From Mytilus edulis (Eukaryota; Mollusca; Bivalvia; Mytilida; Mytilidae), in contig NC_092349.1 of the NCBI RefSeq assembly GCF_963676685.1, forward strand, positions 61,889,881-61,953,880: 64,000 nt of DNA. The letters run 5' to 3'. Below the pieces are notes generated by a model that had not been told where the DNA came from, searched no databases, and worked only from the letters and a program-made list of their open reading frames with translations. Below are positions 46,433 to 59,615 of the stretch, one piece after another; position 1 is the first letter of the stretch, and every line of letters begins with the position of its first letter. A program made the position numbers and the translations under genes.

Positions 46433-49400
46433 TACATATATCCAAATACCATATATTAACCTTTTTCAGATGACAAAAATGCTAAATCATAAGAATGATA
46501 TTAAACAAGTTAAATAAATTATAAGGCTAATGCAAATTTGCTGATATACCATTCTTAGACTAAATTCAAGTCGCTGCATATACACATTACAGTTTTAATC
46601 CTGTAAAACCACATGTTATCAAATGGTGAACTTCTGTCGTAAAGTTTTTATATATTTAGACACATCCTTATATGGATAAATTGAAGTTGTGTATTCAAAC
46701 TCAACACATTATACGATATTAAAAGCAAATTGTCAAGTATCAACAGGATTTTTATGCTATATATAAATGACGTAATTTATCTGTATACTTAGCAAATCGC
46801 TGGTCTCATTATACATGTATCTCCAGTTTATGAACCACAGAACAATCGGTTTTTCGAAAATATATATTTTCACCTGTATATATAAAACGTTTACAAGTTC
46901 TACCAATTTAGCGAAATATTGAACAATTCAAAAGAAAGTTTATAATTACGTATACTCCGAAAGTTAAGGGCTATACATGTAGGCACCGGGTAAGATACCA
47001 TAATTATGTATTATTTACACATTTCTAAAAAAAAATGTCAGTTTACGATGACATTATTTCGGAAGGCGGTCTTAATATTTTTTAAAGAAATATTTCAGTT
47101 GTACCAGTTATCGAAGTTGTAGAATCGTTAGGCATTGTGGGACAATTAAAATGATTATTTCATGTTATCATCCATTGTCAATGGTGTATTCAACTTAATC
47201 AATGGAACCTCTTTCAGATTTTGATGTAAATAAAACGCGTCTTTGATCGACGTACCAAATCATAAGCTTTAATGTTGTAGCTTTGACGAGTTTCTGGTTT
47301 ACGCATTGGAAATTTCATCAAGTTTTGTTTTACCTATATGTAATAACAGTATTGTTTATACAACAAACAGCCATTTAAGTTTACAAATATGTTGAATGTT
47401 ATGATAAAGATGCTGAATACAAAATAGAAGATGTGGTATGATTGCCAATGAGACAACTGTCCACAAGAGACAAAAATAGTATGTGTTTGTACAAAGACAT
47501 AAAATCCCGATAAGATGTGATATTCCGCCCACCTAATGATTCGATAACGTGGCTACTTCCTATTAGAAAGTGAGAATATTTCATTATTTGATAGCGTAAC
47601 AGAAAAAAAGGTAAATATATAACACTATAATAGACGTGTCACGAAAATGTATGTACCCAACCCTGGGATTTACAAATAGAATTTAAATCTGGGCATCGTA
47701 TCAAAATAAAAGGATTATTCTAAAATTGCAATGTTCTTAGTGAAATGCGTAAAAATGATTTCAATGTAGAGTACACCCGTAGAGACATTGATATCGACAA
47801 TATTTTTATAAATATTCCTAAACATATACTAATTTCCATAATTTTTCTTCTATTTGGAACACAAGGATTGGCGATTGAAGATAGAGGAGAATAATGTCAA
47901 TAAAAGGAAAGTGACGAGAAAAAAACAAATACTCGGTCCGTCCTCTCTCTTTTATTTATATTTTTTCCCCTTATTTTTAATATTATTTAAAATTGCTTTC
48001 GAGGTACGAATTTTTTAACGATATTCACGAAAGGTATGCAAACCAGACTTATATATATAATATTACGAAGGTTAGGCAGTGGGCTGATAAACGTACCGGC
48101 AAGCGAGATAAGACGTTGCTAATTCTGACAATTAGACTCATCCAACATACACTAACCTTACTACATTAAAACTAGAACAATGTGTGTATACATAGACTCA
48201 AGTAAAGGCAACAGTAGTAAACCGCTTTTCGAAATTCATAAATCAATTGAGAAAAAACAAATCCGGGTTACAAACTATAATTGATTGAAACCCATCAAAT
48301 ATAAGAGGAGAACAACGACATAACAGAAACACAACACTAAAATGCAACATACACAGTCATGAACTAAAATATAACAATGGTCATTTCCTGACTTGGTAGG
48401 TTAAACCTGGTTCTGTGGCTAGCCAAACTTCCTGCTATTATGGCAATGATAGATATAATATCAAAATGTCAACATTACATGATAGGGCTACAATACAAAT
48501 AAACGAGAGAACACACAGGACAGAGAAACACACAAATAATAGCTATCAAAACTTTACCAAAAAATAGTTTTCCATTTTCATATTATGCATTTTTGTATGG
48601 GTGAAAATCTATTGTCCACGTACGCGTATAGCTGCAGTTTACTGTAGTCATTTGTCACACAGATTATGAGTACAATATATGTGTTTCAAACACTCTGCCT
48701 ATTGTAAACAGATTTAGATTTGTGATGATATAAAGCAGTAGAGCTGCTATTCAATGATATAACCACATTAAGTATTGGAAAAACAAAAGGAACAAAATAA
48801 CAAATTTGAAAACTCATTATAGGCAGAAAAAAAATGTTACATGAAGGATTATAGCAAATTTCGAGAAACTTTTGTAGTTCCAAAGAGATGTAAAACCATC
48901 ATTGATTTTCTCTTTTAGTCTTTGTTAAATTTGCACTTTTCAAAGAAATTACAGAATTTATCTTCGTTTCAACTAAAGAAATACTTGGCATAATTAAAGT
49001 TTTATCCTGTGCATGACTATAGATAACATGTCACATAAAATTGCATTGCATATAAGAAACTAACCATCACTGGATGTTTTTTTTTATGCAATGAAATGTA
49101 GAGTTAATTACCTACAACTGTCAAAATCAAGGGACTTTTTTTTACACTTTATCGTTTGCAAACGGGTTGGTGGTTTTCCCCTAGAACAATTTCGATGTAA
49201 TTTTAATACATGGTCAGTATGTGTTAATGAATATGATTCGGTAGATTATAATCTGATGAGGTATGAATCTAAACCCTTTTCACACAGTGAACCATGTATA
49301 TGCATGATGAAATAAAGCCTGCTAACAAATACCAGGAATCAATTATTAGTTATTACTGAGAGACATCAACGCACAGTTAATGAGACGAACGTATACGATG

Positions 49401-51479
49401 ATTGACAGTCGGACGGATGGACAGACAAAAGTTTCAAATTATACCTCATCGTTCGAAGATGAAAAGAAGTCTTAAGGCTAACGAAAATGTGCTTATATAA
49501 CATTATTTGGCTTCATTGGAGACGGATAATATATGCATTGTAGTGTTAACTCTGTATAACCACAGGCTATCAAAAACAGCACGTCTGTTGTAAAGTTTTT
49601 TCTATATTAAGACACATCCTTATATAGATAAAGTTAAGTGTTAATTTAAACTCAACATATTATATGAAATTAAAAAGCAAATTATCAAGTTCACTACACG
49701 ATATACTAAGTTTTTGCACTATATATGAAATGACGTAATTTATTGGTATACTCAGCGCATCGCTGATCTCATTATATCTCCAGTTTATGAACCTCAGAAC
49801 AATCGGTTTTTAGAAAACATTTATTTTTAACTGCAATTTATCTATAAATATAAGGTTTATAGGTTCAAACTTTGAAGGTTGCTATAGACAGCACAAGCAA
49901 ATATTTAACAATGCAAAAGAAAATGTTTTTAATCACGTATACTCCGAAAGTTAACAGCTATAATGTTGCCACCCAGGTAAGATACCATAATTATGTAAAA
50001 AATCTAAAAAAAAATGTCAGTTTTCGAGAAAATAATTTCTGAAGGCGATCGTAAAATTTGTGCGAGAAATATTTCAGGCATCTAAGAAATAATCTGTATG
50101 TATTATGGTAGGGTGCTTTGTACTAATTAACAAGGGTGCAGGGTCGTCAGGCATTATGGAATAGCTAATATTATAATTTTATGCAACTATTTTATTTTCA
50201 AAGGTACACTCAACTAATTTAGTGGAACACAACTAATGATTTTTGTGTAGAAATATAAAACGCGAACCTGTTTTATCAAATTATTAGCCTTGTGTCTTTG
50301 ATGAGTTTTAATGCATATCATATAGGTTCGAGATTTAATATTTTTTATACAGTTTTCTATATGAATAGAGAAACCAGTAATTTACCGATGTTCAAAAGCG
50401 CCACCATTTCCACGGAATTGCTCAACCGGTAAAATCTGAATCTGTATATGTTACTTTGTAATATATAATATGTTATACATATATCCAAATACCATATATT
50501 AACCTTTTTCATATGACAAAAATGCTAAATCATAAAAATGATATAAAAGAAGTTAAAAAATTTATAAGGCTAATGCAAATATGCTGATATAGCTTTCTTA
50601 GACTAAATTCAAGTCGCTTCATATACACATTATAGTTTTTAATCCTTTAAAACCACATGTTATCAAATGGTGAACTTCTGTCGTAAAGTTTTTAAAATAT
50701 ATTTAAACACATCCTTATATGGATAAATTAAAGTTGTGTATTTAAACTCAACACATTATACGATATTAAAAGCAAATTGTCAAGTATCACCAGGATTTTT
50801 ATACTATATATAAATGAAGTAATTTATCTGTATACTTAGCGCATCGCTGGTCTCATTATACATGTATCTCCAGTTTATGAACCACAGAACAATCGGTTTT
50901 TCGAAAACATATATTTTCAACTGTATATAAAAACGTTTACAAGTACTACCTATTTAGCGAAATATTGAACAATCCAACAGAAAAGTTTATAATTACGTAT
51001 ACTCCGAAAGTTTAGAGCTATACATGTTGGCACCCGGGTAGGATACCATAATTGTGTATTATTTACACATTTAAAAAAAATGTCAGTTTACGATGACATT
51101 ATTTCGGAAGGCGATCTTAGAATTTGTTAAAGGAATATTTCAGTTGTACCAGTTATCGAAGTTGTAGAATCGTCAGGCATTGTGGAACAATTAAACTGAT
51201 TATTTCATGTTATTTTCCATTTTCAATGGTGTATTCAACTTAATCAATGGAACCTACTTCAGATCTTGATGTAGATGAAACGCGTCTTTGATCGACGTAC
51301 AAAATCATAAGCTTTAAGTTTGTAACTTTGACGAGTTTATGGTTTACGCATTGAAAATTTCATAAAGTTTTTTTTTACCTACATGTATATGTAGTAAAAA
51401 TATAAAAGTATTGTTTATACAACCAAACAGCCATTTAAGTTTACAAATATGTTTAATGTTATGATATAGATGTCGAATA

Positions 51480-52420
51480 CAAAATAGAAGATGTGTTATG
51501 GTTGCCAATGAGACAACTGTCCACAAGAGACCAAAATGGCACAGACATTAACAACTATAGTCCACAGTACGGCCTTCAACAATGAGCAAAGCCCATACCG
51601 TATAGTCAGCTATAAATAGCTCCGAAATGACAATGTAAAACTATTCAAACGAGACAACTAACGGCCTTATTTATATAAAAAAAAAAACGAAAAACAAATA
51701 TGTAACACATAAACAAACGACAACCACTGAATTACAGGCTCCTGACTTGGGACAGGCACATACATAAATCATGTGGCAGGGTTAAACATGTTAGCGAGAT
51801 CCTAACCCTCCCCTAACCTCGGACAGTGGTATAACAGTACGACATAAGCACGAACTATAAAAATCAGTTGAAAAGACTTCACTTGTCAGATGGACAAAAA
51901 TACAATGGACGTGGCCGGGTACTTGTACATCTCGACAACAAAAAGACACTAGGAACAGATCTGAGAGTACTCGCAGTTATCTGACAGCTAGCTCAAAGCC
52001 GCTAACAACTAATAAAAAAAATCATGCATCTATGACTAAACTATCAATCCGTACACATCCAACATCCAATGGATTTAATGTCAAGACGTCATAAACAGTC
52101 AGAGAAAAACATGATTTTGTGCAATGCCAAGTTACAGGTATCGACAAATTGTAGATCCATAAATGTGTATATGTATGTATCATACTAGTAATATTAAGTT
52201 TGATTTTAATTTACTGATAACAAAATCAATTTTTATGCCAATAAAAACAATATTCAATGATCTTATTACAGTGTTGAATTGGTAACCTTTTAGAATAAGG
52301 TAAAGGAGCGATTAGTTTACAAGGATCATTTCTAAATTTCCGGGCACGGTTAACAACATTTCCGTAAAAATGAGAATGTGCTATCCTGTTTGAAATAAGC
52401 TTCCTACAGGTATAGCCAAC
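51480..52420 (-). repeat. long Penelope-like 3' fragment at the right edge of the array
   Basis: Longest copy of the tail: GCCAATGAGACAACTGTCCA, CCTTCAACAATGAGCAAAGC, CAGGCTCCTGACTTGGGACA and GGTATAACAGTACGACATAA. It continues into 52190-52400 (TCTTATTACAGTGTTGAATT, CTAAATTTCCGGGCACGGTT), which also appears next to the RT relic at 56020-56215. So the dispersed tail belongs to that element. Confidence 0.8.
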
Positions 52421-52795
52421 CTTTAAACCATGGAACTTCGATAGATGTGCACACTAATAGTAAATAATACCTCTTTTACTCGCAGTTTGTTTAGATCTTG
52501 ACATAAATTCAAAACTTTGCAGTGACCTTCTGAAAAACAAACGTAGTAAACGTTTAATGTCCAATCCCAAACTTCGTTTTCGGAACGGATGATAAAGACA
52601 TAAAAACTATCTATGAAACAAACTGGGTCTTGAAAAGGGTACATTTTCTTAATGAAAATTTATATTTTGATTTAAGGCTGCTTCTCTTGTTATGAAGACA
52701 AACTGTTGCATTTAACCATTCTATTAGATACTGAAGCATGTCAAAATGCATTTTTCTGAAAATAAAAGCCAAATAATATCTCTATCAAAAGTCTA

Positions 52796-52885
52796 TAATG
52801 CTGTGATCACTGCATATACTGTTGTGACCACTGCATATAATGTTGTGACCACTGCATATAATGTTGTTATCACTGCATATGGTCC
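52796..52885. repeat. 21-bp tandem repeat, four units
   Basis: Four units of the type AATGTTGTGACCACTGCATAT with small changes; one more isolated unit and a half at 53258-53295. Confidence 0.88.
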
Positions 52886-53319
52886 ACTTTGATACACTTT
52901 CCCAATTTATTTATTGATATCAAATGCATGAAATATTACGCAGGGGGATGTATTTACACGTTTAAAAAAAATTGGGTGCTGAATCTTTATGTTAAGAAGT
53001 GATTTTGTCCAGTTCAAAAAGGTCAAATTTTATTACGTCTGAAGCTGTCAAACTGAATTTTACATCCCCTTAACACAGAATTGTCAATAATTTGAGTTAG
53101 AGCTGGTAGAAGATTCTATAATTTTTATATTATTTGTCTCACTGGTAGTACACTACACTGTAAAAAATCTTGTTGAGAAAGAGCAGGTGTGATTTTTTTA
53201 ATTTGAATTTATTGTCTAAAAGAAATGCACTACGAAATAACTGTGTTCTCGGGCCATATTATGTTGTGATCACTGCATATAATATTGTGAGAACTCTCAT
53301 CAAGAAACAAAACAACACA

Positions 53320-53595
53320 AAAGTTAACTGCCATAGTTCATCGTATGTAGCATTCAATAATGATCAAAACCCATACCGCATAGTCAGCTATAAAAGAAAA
53401 TAAAATCAAAAAGAAATCGAAAGATAAAAGTAAAGGTTTGATTTATAAAAAAAATAATAAACAAAACCAAATATGATATATAGCAACAAACGACCACCAT
53501 AGGTATATTACAGGCTCCAGGTGTCTTGGGACAGACTCATGCGGGGTAAACAATGAAAGCGGGCGTTAAACCCTCTAACCTTGGATATTATTTAA
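53320..53595 (-). repeat. diverged Penelope-like 3'-tail fragment
   Basis: CCCATACCGCATAGTCAGCT, CAACAAACGACCACC, ATTACAGGCTCCAGGTGTCT and GGGACAGACTCATG correspond in order to the 51480 copy. Confidence 0.65.
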
Positions 53596-54339
53596 GTTGT
53601 CTTAAATGATAAAACGGGTATATTTTGTACATATACGTTAAAATGTATAATTGTGCTCCCGTCGTGGCGTTTAAACATGTTAATTTACATTTCAAAACGA
53701 CCCATTCTGTCCAAAAACAAAAATGGAAAAATCAGAAACAAGTATTTCTTTAATTCACTATATAAAAAAAACATTAATGATAACATCTATACCAGTGATC
53801 ATAATATCAAATACAGGAGAAGGTAAGAGTCTGTTAATTCGAGAAAATTACAAACCGTTATTCATAATACCATTTTTAGGAACATTTACCAGAAGCTTTT
53901 ATATGAACTTAAACAATATCCAGAGTATTATTTTTTTAATTTTTAATCATTTTAATTTTTTTTTTTTGTATTTTACTGCAAAGTGGACTTAGTTTTATAT
54001 GGAGGTGTGCCTTGATTGGCACAAAGTATAATGAAGATTACAGATTACAGCTTTAGATTGAACGACATTTTGTCCAATGTAATGGTTGTAATAGCTTTAA
54101 ATACCTCCCCCTTTCTTATCAATACAGTATTTACATTGTGTCATAGATCAAAAGTATTTGTTCAGTGTATGTTAACTTTTCCTTGTTAATGTATGTTTTT
54201 GATTGAGTTAAGCCTTTTCAATGGATATTTAATAGTTGTTCTTTCTTTATTGTAATGTTACGCCACTACTTTATAGCTTGCTTTTTCCGTGTTGAAAACC
54301 GTTCTTTAAACTATTATGGTTTATTTTTTTTTAAATATT

Positions 54340-54420
54340 TTGATATGAGCATCTCTCATGAGTCTTATGTAGACGAAACGCGCGTCTAGCGTACTAAATT
54401 ATACTCCTGGAACCTTTAAT
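54340..54420 (-). repeat. dispersed 'CATCAGTGACG' repeat, reverse copy
   Basis: TATGAGCATCTCTCATGAGT, TTATGTAGACGAAACGCGCG, TCTAGCGTACTAAATTATAC and TCCTGGAACCTTT mirror the 8844 and 16574 copies. Confidence 0.8.
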
Positions 54421-54802
54421 AGCTATATTGTGACTTGAATTGGGATTTTTCTCATTCCCAGGCACTCATGCCACATTGGTTTATATCTATTAATTTTGTT
54501 CGCAGTATATTTAAAATACATTTAAACTTTAAAACAAAATGAACATAAAAAAATGGGTTAAACCGTTATTGGATCATTTCAATCTTACAAACATTAGACA
54601 GAAGTATTTTTGTTTTGTGATCTATCATCAAGGTGTAAATTTTGAAAATGTTTCGTTTTATTTTCCTTAATTTACAAAAGAACGGAAATATTGATTATAT
54701 GGAAAATTGCATTGTTAGCGCTCTCATGTGTACAATTACTGCCATAATTTTATGAAACTTACATTCGCCATTTTCATTCTCAATTTTGTTATATCATCAA
54801 TG

Positions 54803-55985
54803 CAGGGTTTTCCCTGGGTCAATTATTTTTTTCGCCACCTCTTTCACCAAACAATATTTTTTTCGCCACTTTATTATTTTTTTCGCCAAGTAACATAAAT
54901 ATATTTTTCGTTTAAAGTTTACCTTTTTTTCTACACCCCCTCCCTCAAATAAGATGATTTTGTCCCATTGTGTCTATGAGTATTCTCTTAAACTTTTTTA
55001 GAGTCTTACATTTTAATGAATATTAACACTAAACATAAATTTTACTTTAAAACAACAGAATTTTTTTTAACTTAAAAAGGAAAAATATTCATTGTATTTT
55101 AAACAACTTTTCTAAATAAAAAACTATACCTTTAATAAGAAGATATAAGTCCTGGAATATAACAAAATTTATGGACATTTTTCATCATATAATACCAGTA
55201 TAGTTGTTGGGAAAGTTTCTTTAAAAGAAAAATACTGATGTTCCCTTTTGTACTAAGAAGTGGTTTTTACAACAAAACAAAAGCTGTTTCATCACATGAA
55301 ATTGATCCCTCATTTCATGTGTAGTTATTACATTGAAGGGTTACTCTCATGTGAGGGGTTGTTCCCAACCTTTTGGATAGATTTCTTCATAACAACAGTT
55401 TTCTTTTCTTGACCATTGTAAATGAAAAAAAGTTGAGACGTAAAACTATGCTTGAAACACGCGTGTCACTCAAACGACTTTAAAGTAGTCTACCTAATCA
55501 ATTACCTATATTAAAGTGAAAGGATAATTAAAGTTTTAAATAAGAGAATTTTCTTGCATTTAAACATTTATCGTCACAGCAACAGCTTTTATTTCTAAAC
55601 TATCTTTAAAAGGACAGGAGACGTCAAAAGTTTGCTTCAAACACGTGCGACGCAAAGTGGTAAATAAATTCTTTATGTGACATTTAGCGGAAGACATTTA
55701 ACCATATCATTTTGTCAAACAATACAATCACCACCTTTATTAATTAGTCCTTTGTTGTCGATAGCTATAAAACGCAATCAGCTGATTATTGATTTTATGT
55801 CCAAATCTTAATTAGGTCAAGGTGAATTACAAGTATTGTCTGATCGGATAAAGTCCGAGAAACTCGATAAAAGGAAACAAACAGGATGGAGGAAAATAAA
55901 TCGTTATATATATTTCTTTCGCCAAAGTCTTTCGCAAATGTCGAATTTTTATCGCCATTTATGGCGACCACCAGCGGAAACCTTG
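54803..55985. mobile_element. possible hAT-like non-autonomous element
   Basis: Edges CAGGGTTTTCCCTGG and CCAGCGGAAACCTTG are imperfect inverted repeats of about 15 bp. CGCCA-rich motifs (TTTTTCGCCAC, TTTCGCCAAG) lie inside both ends (54830-54890, 55918-55970). CAGGG termini are typical of hAT elements. I see no clear 8-bp target duplication and no transposase. Confidence 0.45.
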
Positions 55986-56019
55986 AGTGTATAAAATACT
56001 AGAAATATTTAGTTAGCTT

Positions 56020-57750
56020 TGAATTTACTGATAATAAATCAATATTTATACAATAAAAGAAAATTCATTGATCTTATTACAGTGTTGAATAGATAACCTT
56101 TTAGAATAAGTTTATTTAAAGGAGCGACAAGCTTACATGGATTATTTCTAAATTTCCGGGCACGGTTAACAACATTTCCGTTAAAATGAGGAATGTGCTA
56201 TCCCGTTTGAAATAAGGTACAACCAACTTCAAAATCAAATCTTTATATCTATGGAAAAATTTAGTAAAGGTTTTAAGTAATTTATGGTAAAGATATCCCT
56301 GGTATAATAATTTACCAGTAATACATATATTGCGTTCGTTAAAATCAAAAACGTCACAACAGACACGGTCATAGCGAACGAGCAGTGAAATATAAACACC
56401 GTAAGATGGTGCAAAAGGAACATCACCATCTAAAAACGGAAAATTACCCATAGGGAACGAAAAATCGTCTCTTTTGTCGTTAATTTTAGCGTGGAGTTTC
56501 CCGTTTAAAACCGAAATATCTAAATCCAGGAAAAGACAGTTATTACCGAATAAATTTGATTAATAAAAAGTAAGTTCCTTGGGGTAAATTTCAGCAGAAT
56601 ATTGAGAAAATTATAGATTAATTAACGAACAAATATCATCAAGATAGCGGTAAGTGTTGTTGAATTTATCAATTAAATGCAATTTGGACAGGTCTTTACT
56701 GGGTTTATTCATAAACTGTGATTCGTAACAGTACAAAATATGTCTACTATTAAAGGGGCACAACAAGGGGCCATGGGGATACCAACAACCTGTCGATAAA
56801 CTTTGTTGCCGGAACGTACATAAATATTCTCAAGGAGAAAATTAACAGCTTCAATCTCATCACATCTCCAGTAAGTATATCTAGCATATTTACCTTTCTC
56901 ATTAGAGAAGTAGGCCTTAAATGAGTTGTAGCAAATATTTTTGCATTCATCTTTACCAAACGACCATTTAATTAAATAGGAAAACTTTTGTTTAATAAGA
57001 TAGTGTGGAAGTTTAGTGTAAAGAGTAGAAAAATCAAAACTGTCAACAGAATCAATAGGACCATCAAAAGCACGTAATTTATGTAAAACATTTACAGAAT
57101 TTTTTACACTCCAAAAATGGTTTATACCACTATGTTCATATATTTTATTACAATAGTTTATGATAAGCTCTTTAATAGTAGTTAATGAACTAGTTTAGAG
57201 CACTGAAAGATTAGTTGTAGAACACTTACTAGAGGCCGAGATGAAACAATATTTACATGTTTCTTTGTGTCGTTTAGGTATCCAATACATAGTAGGGACC
57301 TTCAAATGTTCAGAAGAAGCCTTAAGCTTTGATATGGTTGTGATATGTTTTTTTATTATATGACTCGCTGTGGAGCGGATGGACTTGAATGTAGATAAAT
57401 TTAAAATTTCATTCTTTAGAACGTGAGTGTAGTATTTACGGCATACCACCACCACATTGTTGGCTGCTTTATCGGCAGGTACAAACACAAACCGCTTTGA
57501 AAGTTTTTGAAGTTTATTTCTTATTCTGGAAATAGGTGCATTATTTACTCTATTATTGACTTCTAAATTATTTTCAAAATGTAATATTTTTTTATCTACC
57601 ACATTCATACATTTATTGAAATAAGAATCAAGAGATTTTTTATCAGATTCTTCCTGTTTAGACCACTTTTTACAAAAAGAGGAATGAGCATCTTTGGTGT
57701 CTTGACGACACTCTTTCCAATCTATTTTAGATGGAGGAAGATGTTTTGGT
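56020..57750 (-). pseudogene. Penelope-like reverse transcriptase relic, minus strand
   Basis: Read right to left: KLSKRFVFVPADKAANNVVV and a YWIPKRHK motif (57608-57195), a stop, scattered RT pieces, then FPFLDGDVPFAPSYGVYISL with CITGKLLYQGYLYHKLLKTF (56451-56116), then the 3' tail. It is more complete than the relic at the window start but broken by several stops and frame changes (about 57195, 56750-56960). The sequence beyond 57610 (towards 57750) may be its 5' part. Confidence 0.72.
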
Positions 57751-57964
57751 CCTTTTTACAAAAAGTGTTTAACCTCTCTGTCCTAAACGATATTGAGGTC
57801 CCCTGTACTAACATGGCCAGAGGGAACATATCTAAACTTCGATGTTTCAAGTTAAGGGAGTATTATTATCTATATTCACGTCTGATGTAACCGACGTATA
57901 ATTAAAAATTAAAATTCTGCTGGGTGTTCCCTTTTTCGTGTTATTGATTTTAGTTTACAAGTTT

Positions 57965-58300
57965 TCTTATAGGGGTCAGCTGAAGACCAACTCCAGGTCT
58001 GTGAATTTTTCTTCGTGTCGAAGACCCGTGGTGACCTTTGTCTTGCTTTTTGATTGGGTTGTTTTCCCTTTGGCACATTCTTCGTTTCCATTCTCAATTT
58101 TATTAAATTTCGTTCCCGTAGACTGGGATAAAGGCTCTGCGACATTTCTAAACCAGTTTTTTTTTTCTGAGATACTGTATATATTTGATTTCGAAAACCG
58201 TCATGTTTAAAATCTTTGTAGATCAATATTGTTTTTACTTTTAGTTTACTTTCTATATAGTTGCAGTGATAACTTTTGTGGTTTTCTCATATATACATGA
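57965..58300 (+). repeat. dispersed 'GGGGTCAGCTGAAG' repeat
   Basis: AGGGGTCAGCTGAAGACCAA, GGTTGTTTTCCCTTTGGCAC, TTCGTTTCCATTCTCAATTT and TTTAAAATCTTTGTAGATCA. The same order is found at 63488-63950. It probably belongs to a widely dispersed family; its class is not clear. Confidence 0.7.
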
Positions 58301-58552
58301 TATATATAGAAAATATAGCCCATACAAATACTTAAGACAAAAATAAAATACAGTATTTAAACTATAATCAAGAGAAGACAATTTATGAAATAGACAAAAA
58401 ACGTCTTTTAAAAACAGTTTTGAAAAAAGAAAATCATTGTGTAAAATTGAGCAAGTTTCAATTTCTTTTAAAAAAGAGAGATGTAGGTATAAAAGAGTTC
58501 AAAGAGAAAAAAGAATATGTAAACATTGTGATATAAATGACCCTCTTTTTCT

Positions 58553-58682
58553 TTTAGTTTGAAAAAGATATAGATAATACATGTCCATAATATTTTGAAT
58601 TGTCTGAAAAAGATATAGATAATACATGTCCATAATACTTTGAATTGTCTGAAAAAGATAGATTACAATCACTTCTATCTTC
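58553..58682. repeat. ~46-bp tandem repeat, two and a half units
   Basis: Unit contains GAAAAAGATATAGATAATAC, then ATGTCCATAATATTTTGAAT and TGTCT; the last unit is partial. Confidence 0.85.
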
Positions 58683-58689
58683 ATTTGAT

Positions 58690-59505
58690 AGTATGGAGCT
58701 TACTGTACCTTTCATTAAAAATGTTGCACTATTAAACATTGTTAAAGGAGAGGAGACAAAAAACTAAATGAATAATACTGTTATATACTACTTTATATGT
58801 AATGTTTAATTTGTTATGATTTCTGCATATACATTGTTTGTGTATATATTTGTATTGTATAGTTTATATATGCCTCGAACCCCTAGGGGTATAAATGTGC
58901 ATAATGAAAATAAATATGTGTGTTTGTATTTAATATTTTTACGGTGAAATTCAGTTGTTTTTTTCTTTTTCTATAAAATGTTTGATAAACATTAAAAATT
59001 GCATTCCCGTTTTTCATCTTATCTAATAAACTGTAAATAAGTAAAATTGTCCAGTGATTTTTTTTCATCATTGTTTCCTCAATTTTAATTATGTATTTTA
59101 TTGATGGTATTATGACTATTTTATGATTATCTCCAATTAACTGCAATAAAAAATAGGATGTCTACCTCCATCCTTTTAATTAGAGAAGTTTCAGGAAACG
59201 GGCGTTGTTTTTATAATGCAGTATAATGATCACTTGATAATTAATAACAGCGGTATTTAATGACAGCCTGATAACATTTTTATGATATCCCGTTAGTAAA
59301 GCAGCTTGAGTTTATGCTGTTGAACTCCATGTGACAAATGCATACCAAATAAAATGTCAAGTACCGCCTCTTTTTAATTTTATTGCGTAAAAAGTACATA
59401 TATATCTGGTAAGAAACTAAAAATATTATCATAGTGTTTAAATATTTTTAAATTGTTTCACGAACTGCTCTGTATATCCGCTTTAATATTTTTATACCTT
59501 TGTCT
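58690..59505. other. intergenic, nothing recognised
   Basis: AT-rich sequence upstream of the PHD-finger gene; no repeat matching the rest of the window and no gene seen. Confidence 0.5.
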
Positions 59506-59509
59506 AAAA

Positions 59510-59615
59510 ATGGGCACAGACCATTGTGTCGAGTGTTCCCGTGTTGTCACTACCAGACAACAAGCACTAACCTGTGATAACTGTGAAAGATGGGTACACA
59601 GAGTTTGTAGTACAG
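59510..59615 (+). CDS. PHD-finger protein, first exon
   Basis: ATG in good context (AAAATGG). Reads MGTDHCVECSRVV, then QALTCDNCERWVHRVCSTG, giving C6, C9, C22, C25, H30 and C33 of a C4HC3 PHD finger. Ends ACAG/GTATGT with phase 1, and the next exon starting at 60258 has the matching phase. PHD fingers usually bind histone tails; in molluscs this short type is often joined to FLYWCH or similar domains, so function is uncertain. Confidence 0.82.

Larger units (their letters stand above)
36561..51532. repeat. three-copy tandem segmental duplication, ~4.4-kb unit
   Basis: Direct copies U1 36561-43000, U2 43001-47474 and U3 47475-51532, each starting AATAGTATG...TTGTACAAAGA and colinear throughout. 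U2 is 4474 bp. U1 is 6440 bp because of a 2.06-kb insertion. U3 is about 4.06 kb because it lacks a 0.44-kb MITE. U2 and U3 look almost identical over their first 2 kb. No protein family was recognised; open frames of up to 100 codons (for example 44104-44406 minus) have stops or shifts in other copies, so they are unlikely to be genes. Confidence 0.92.
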
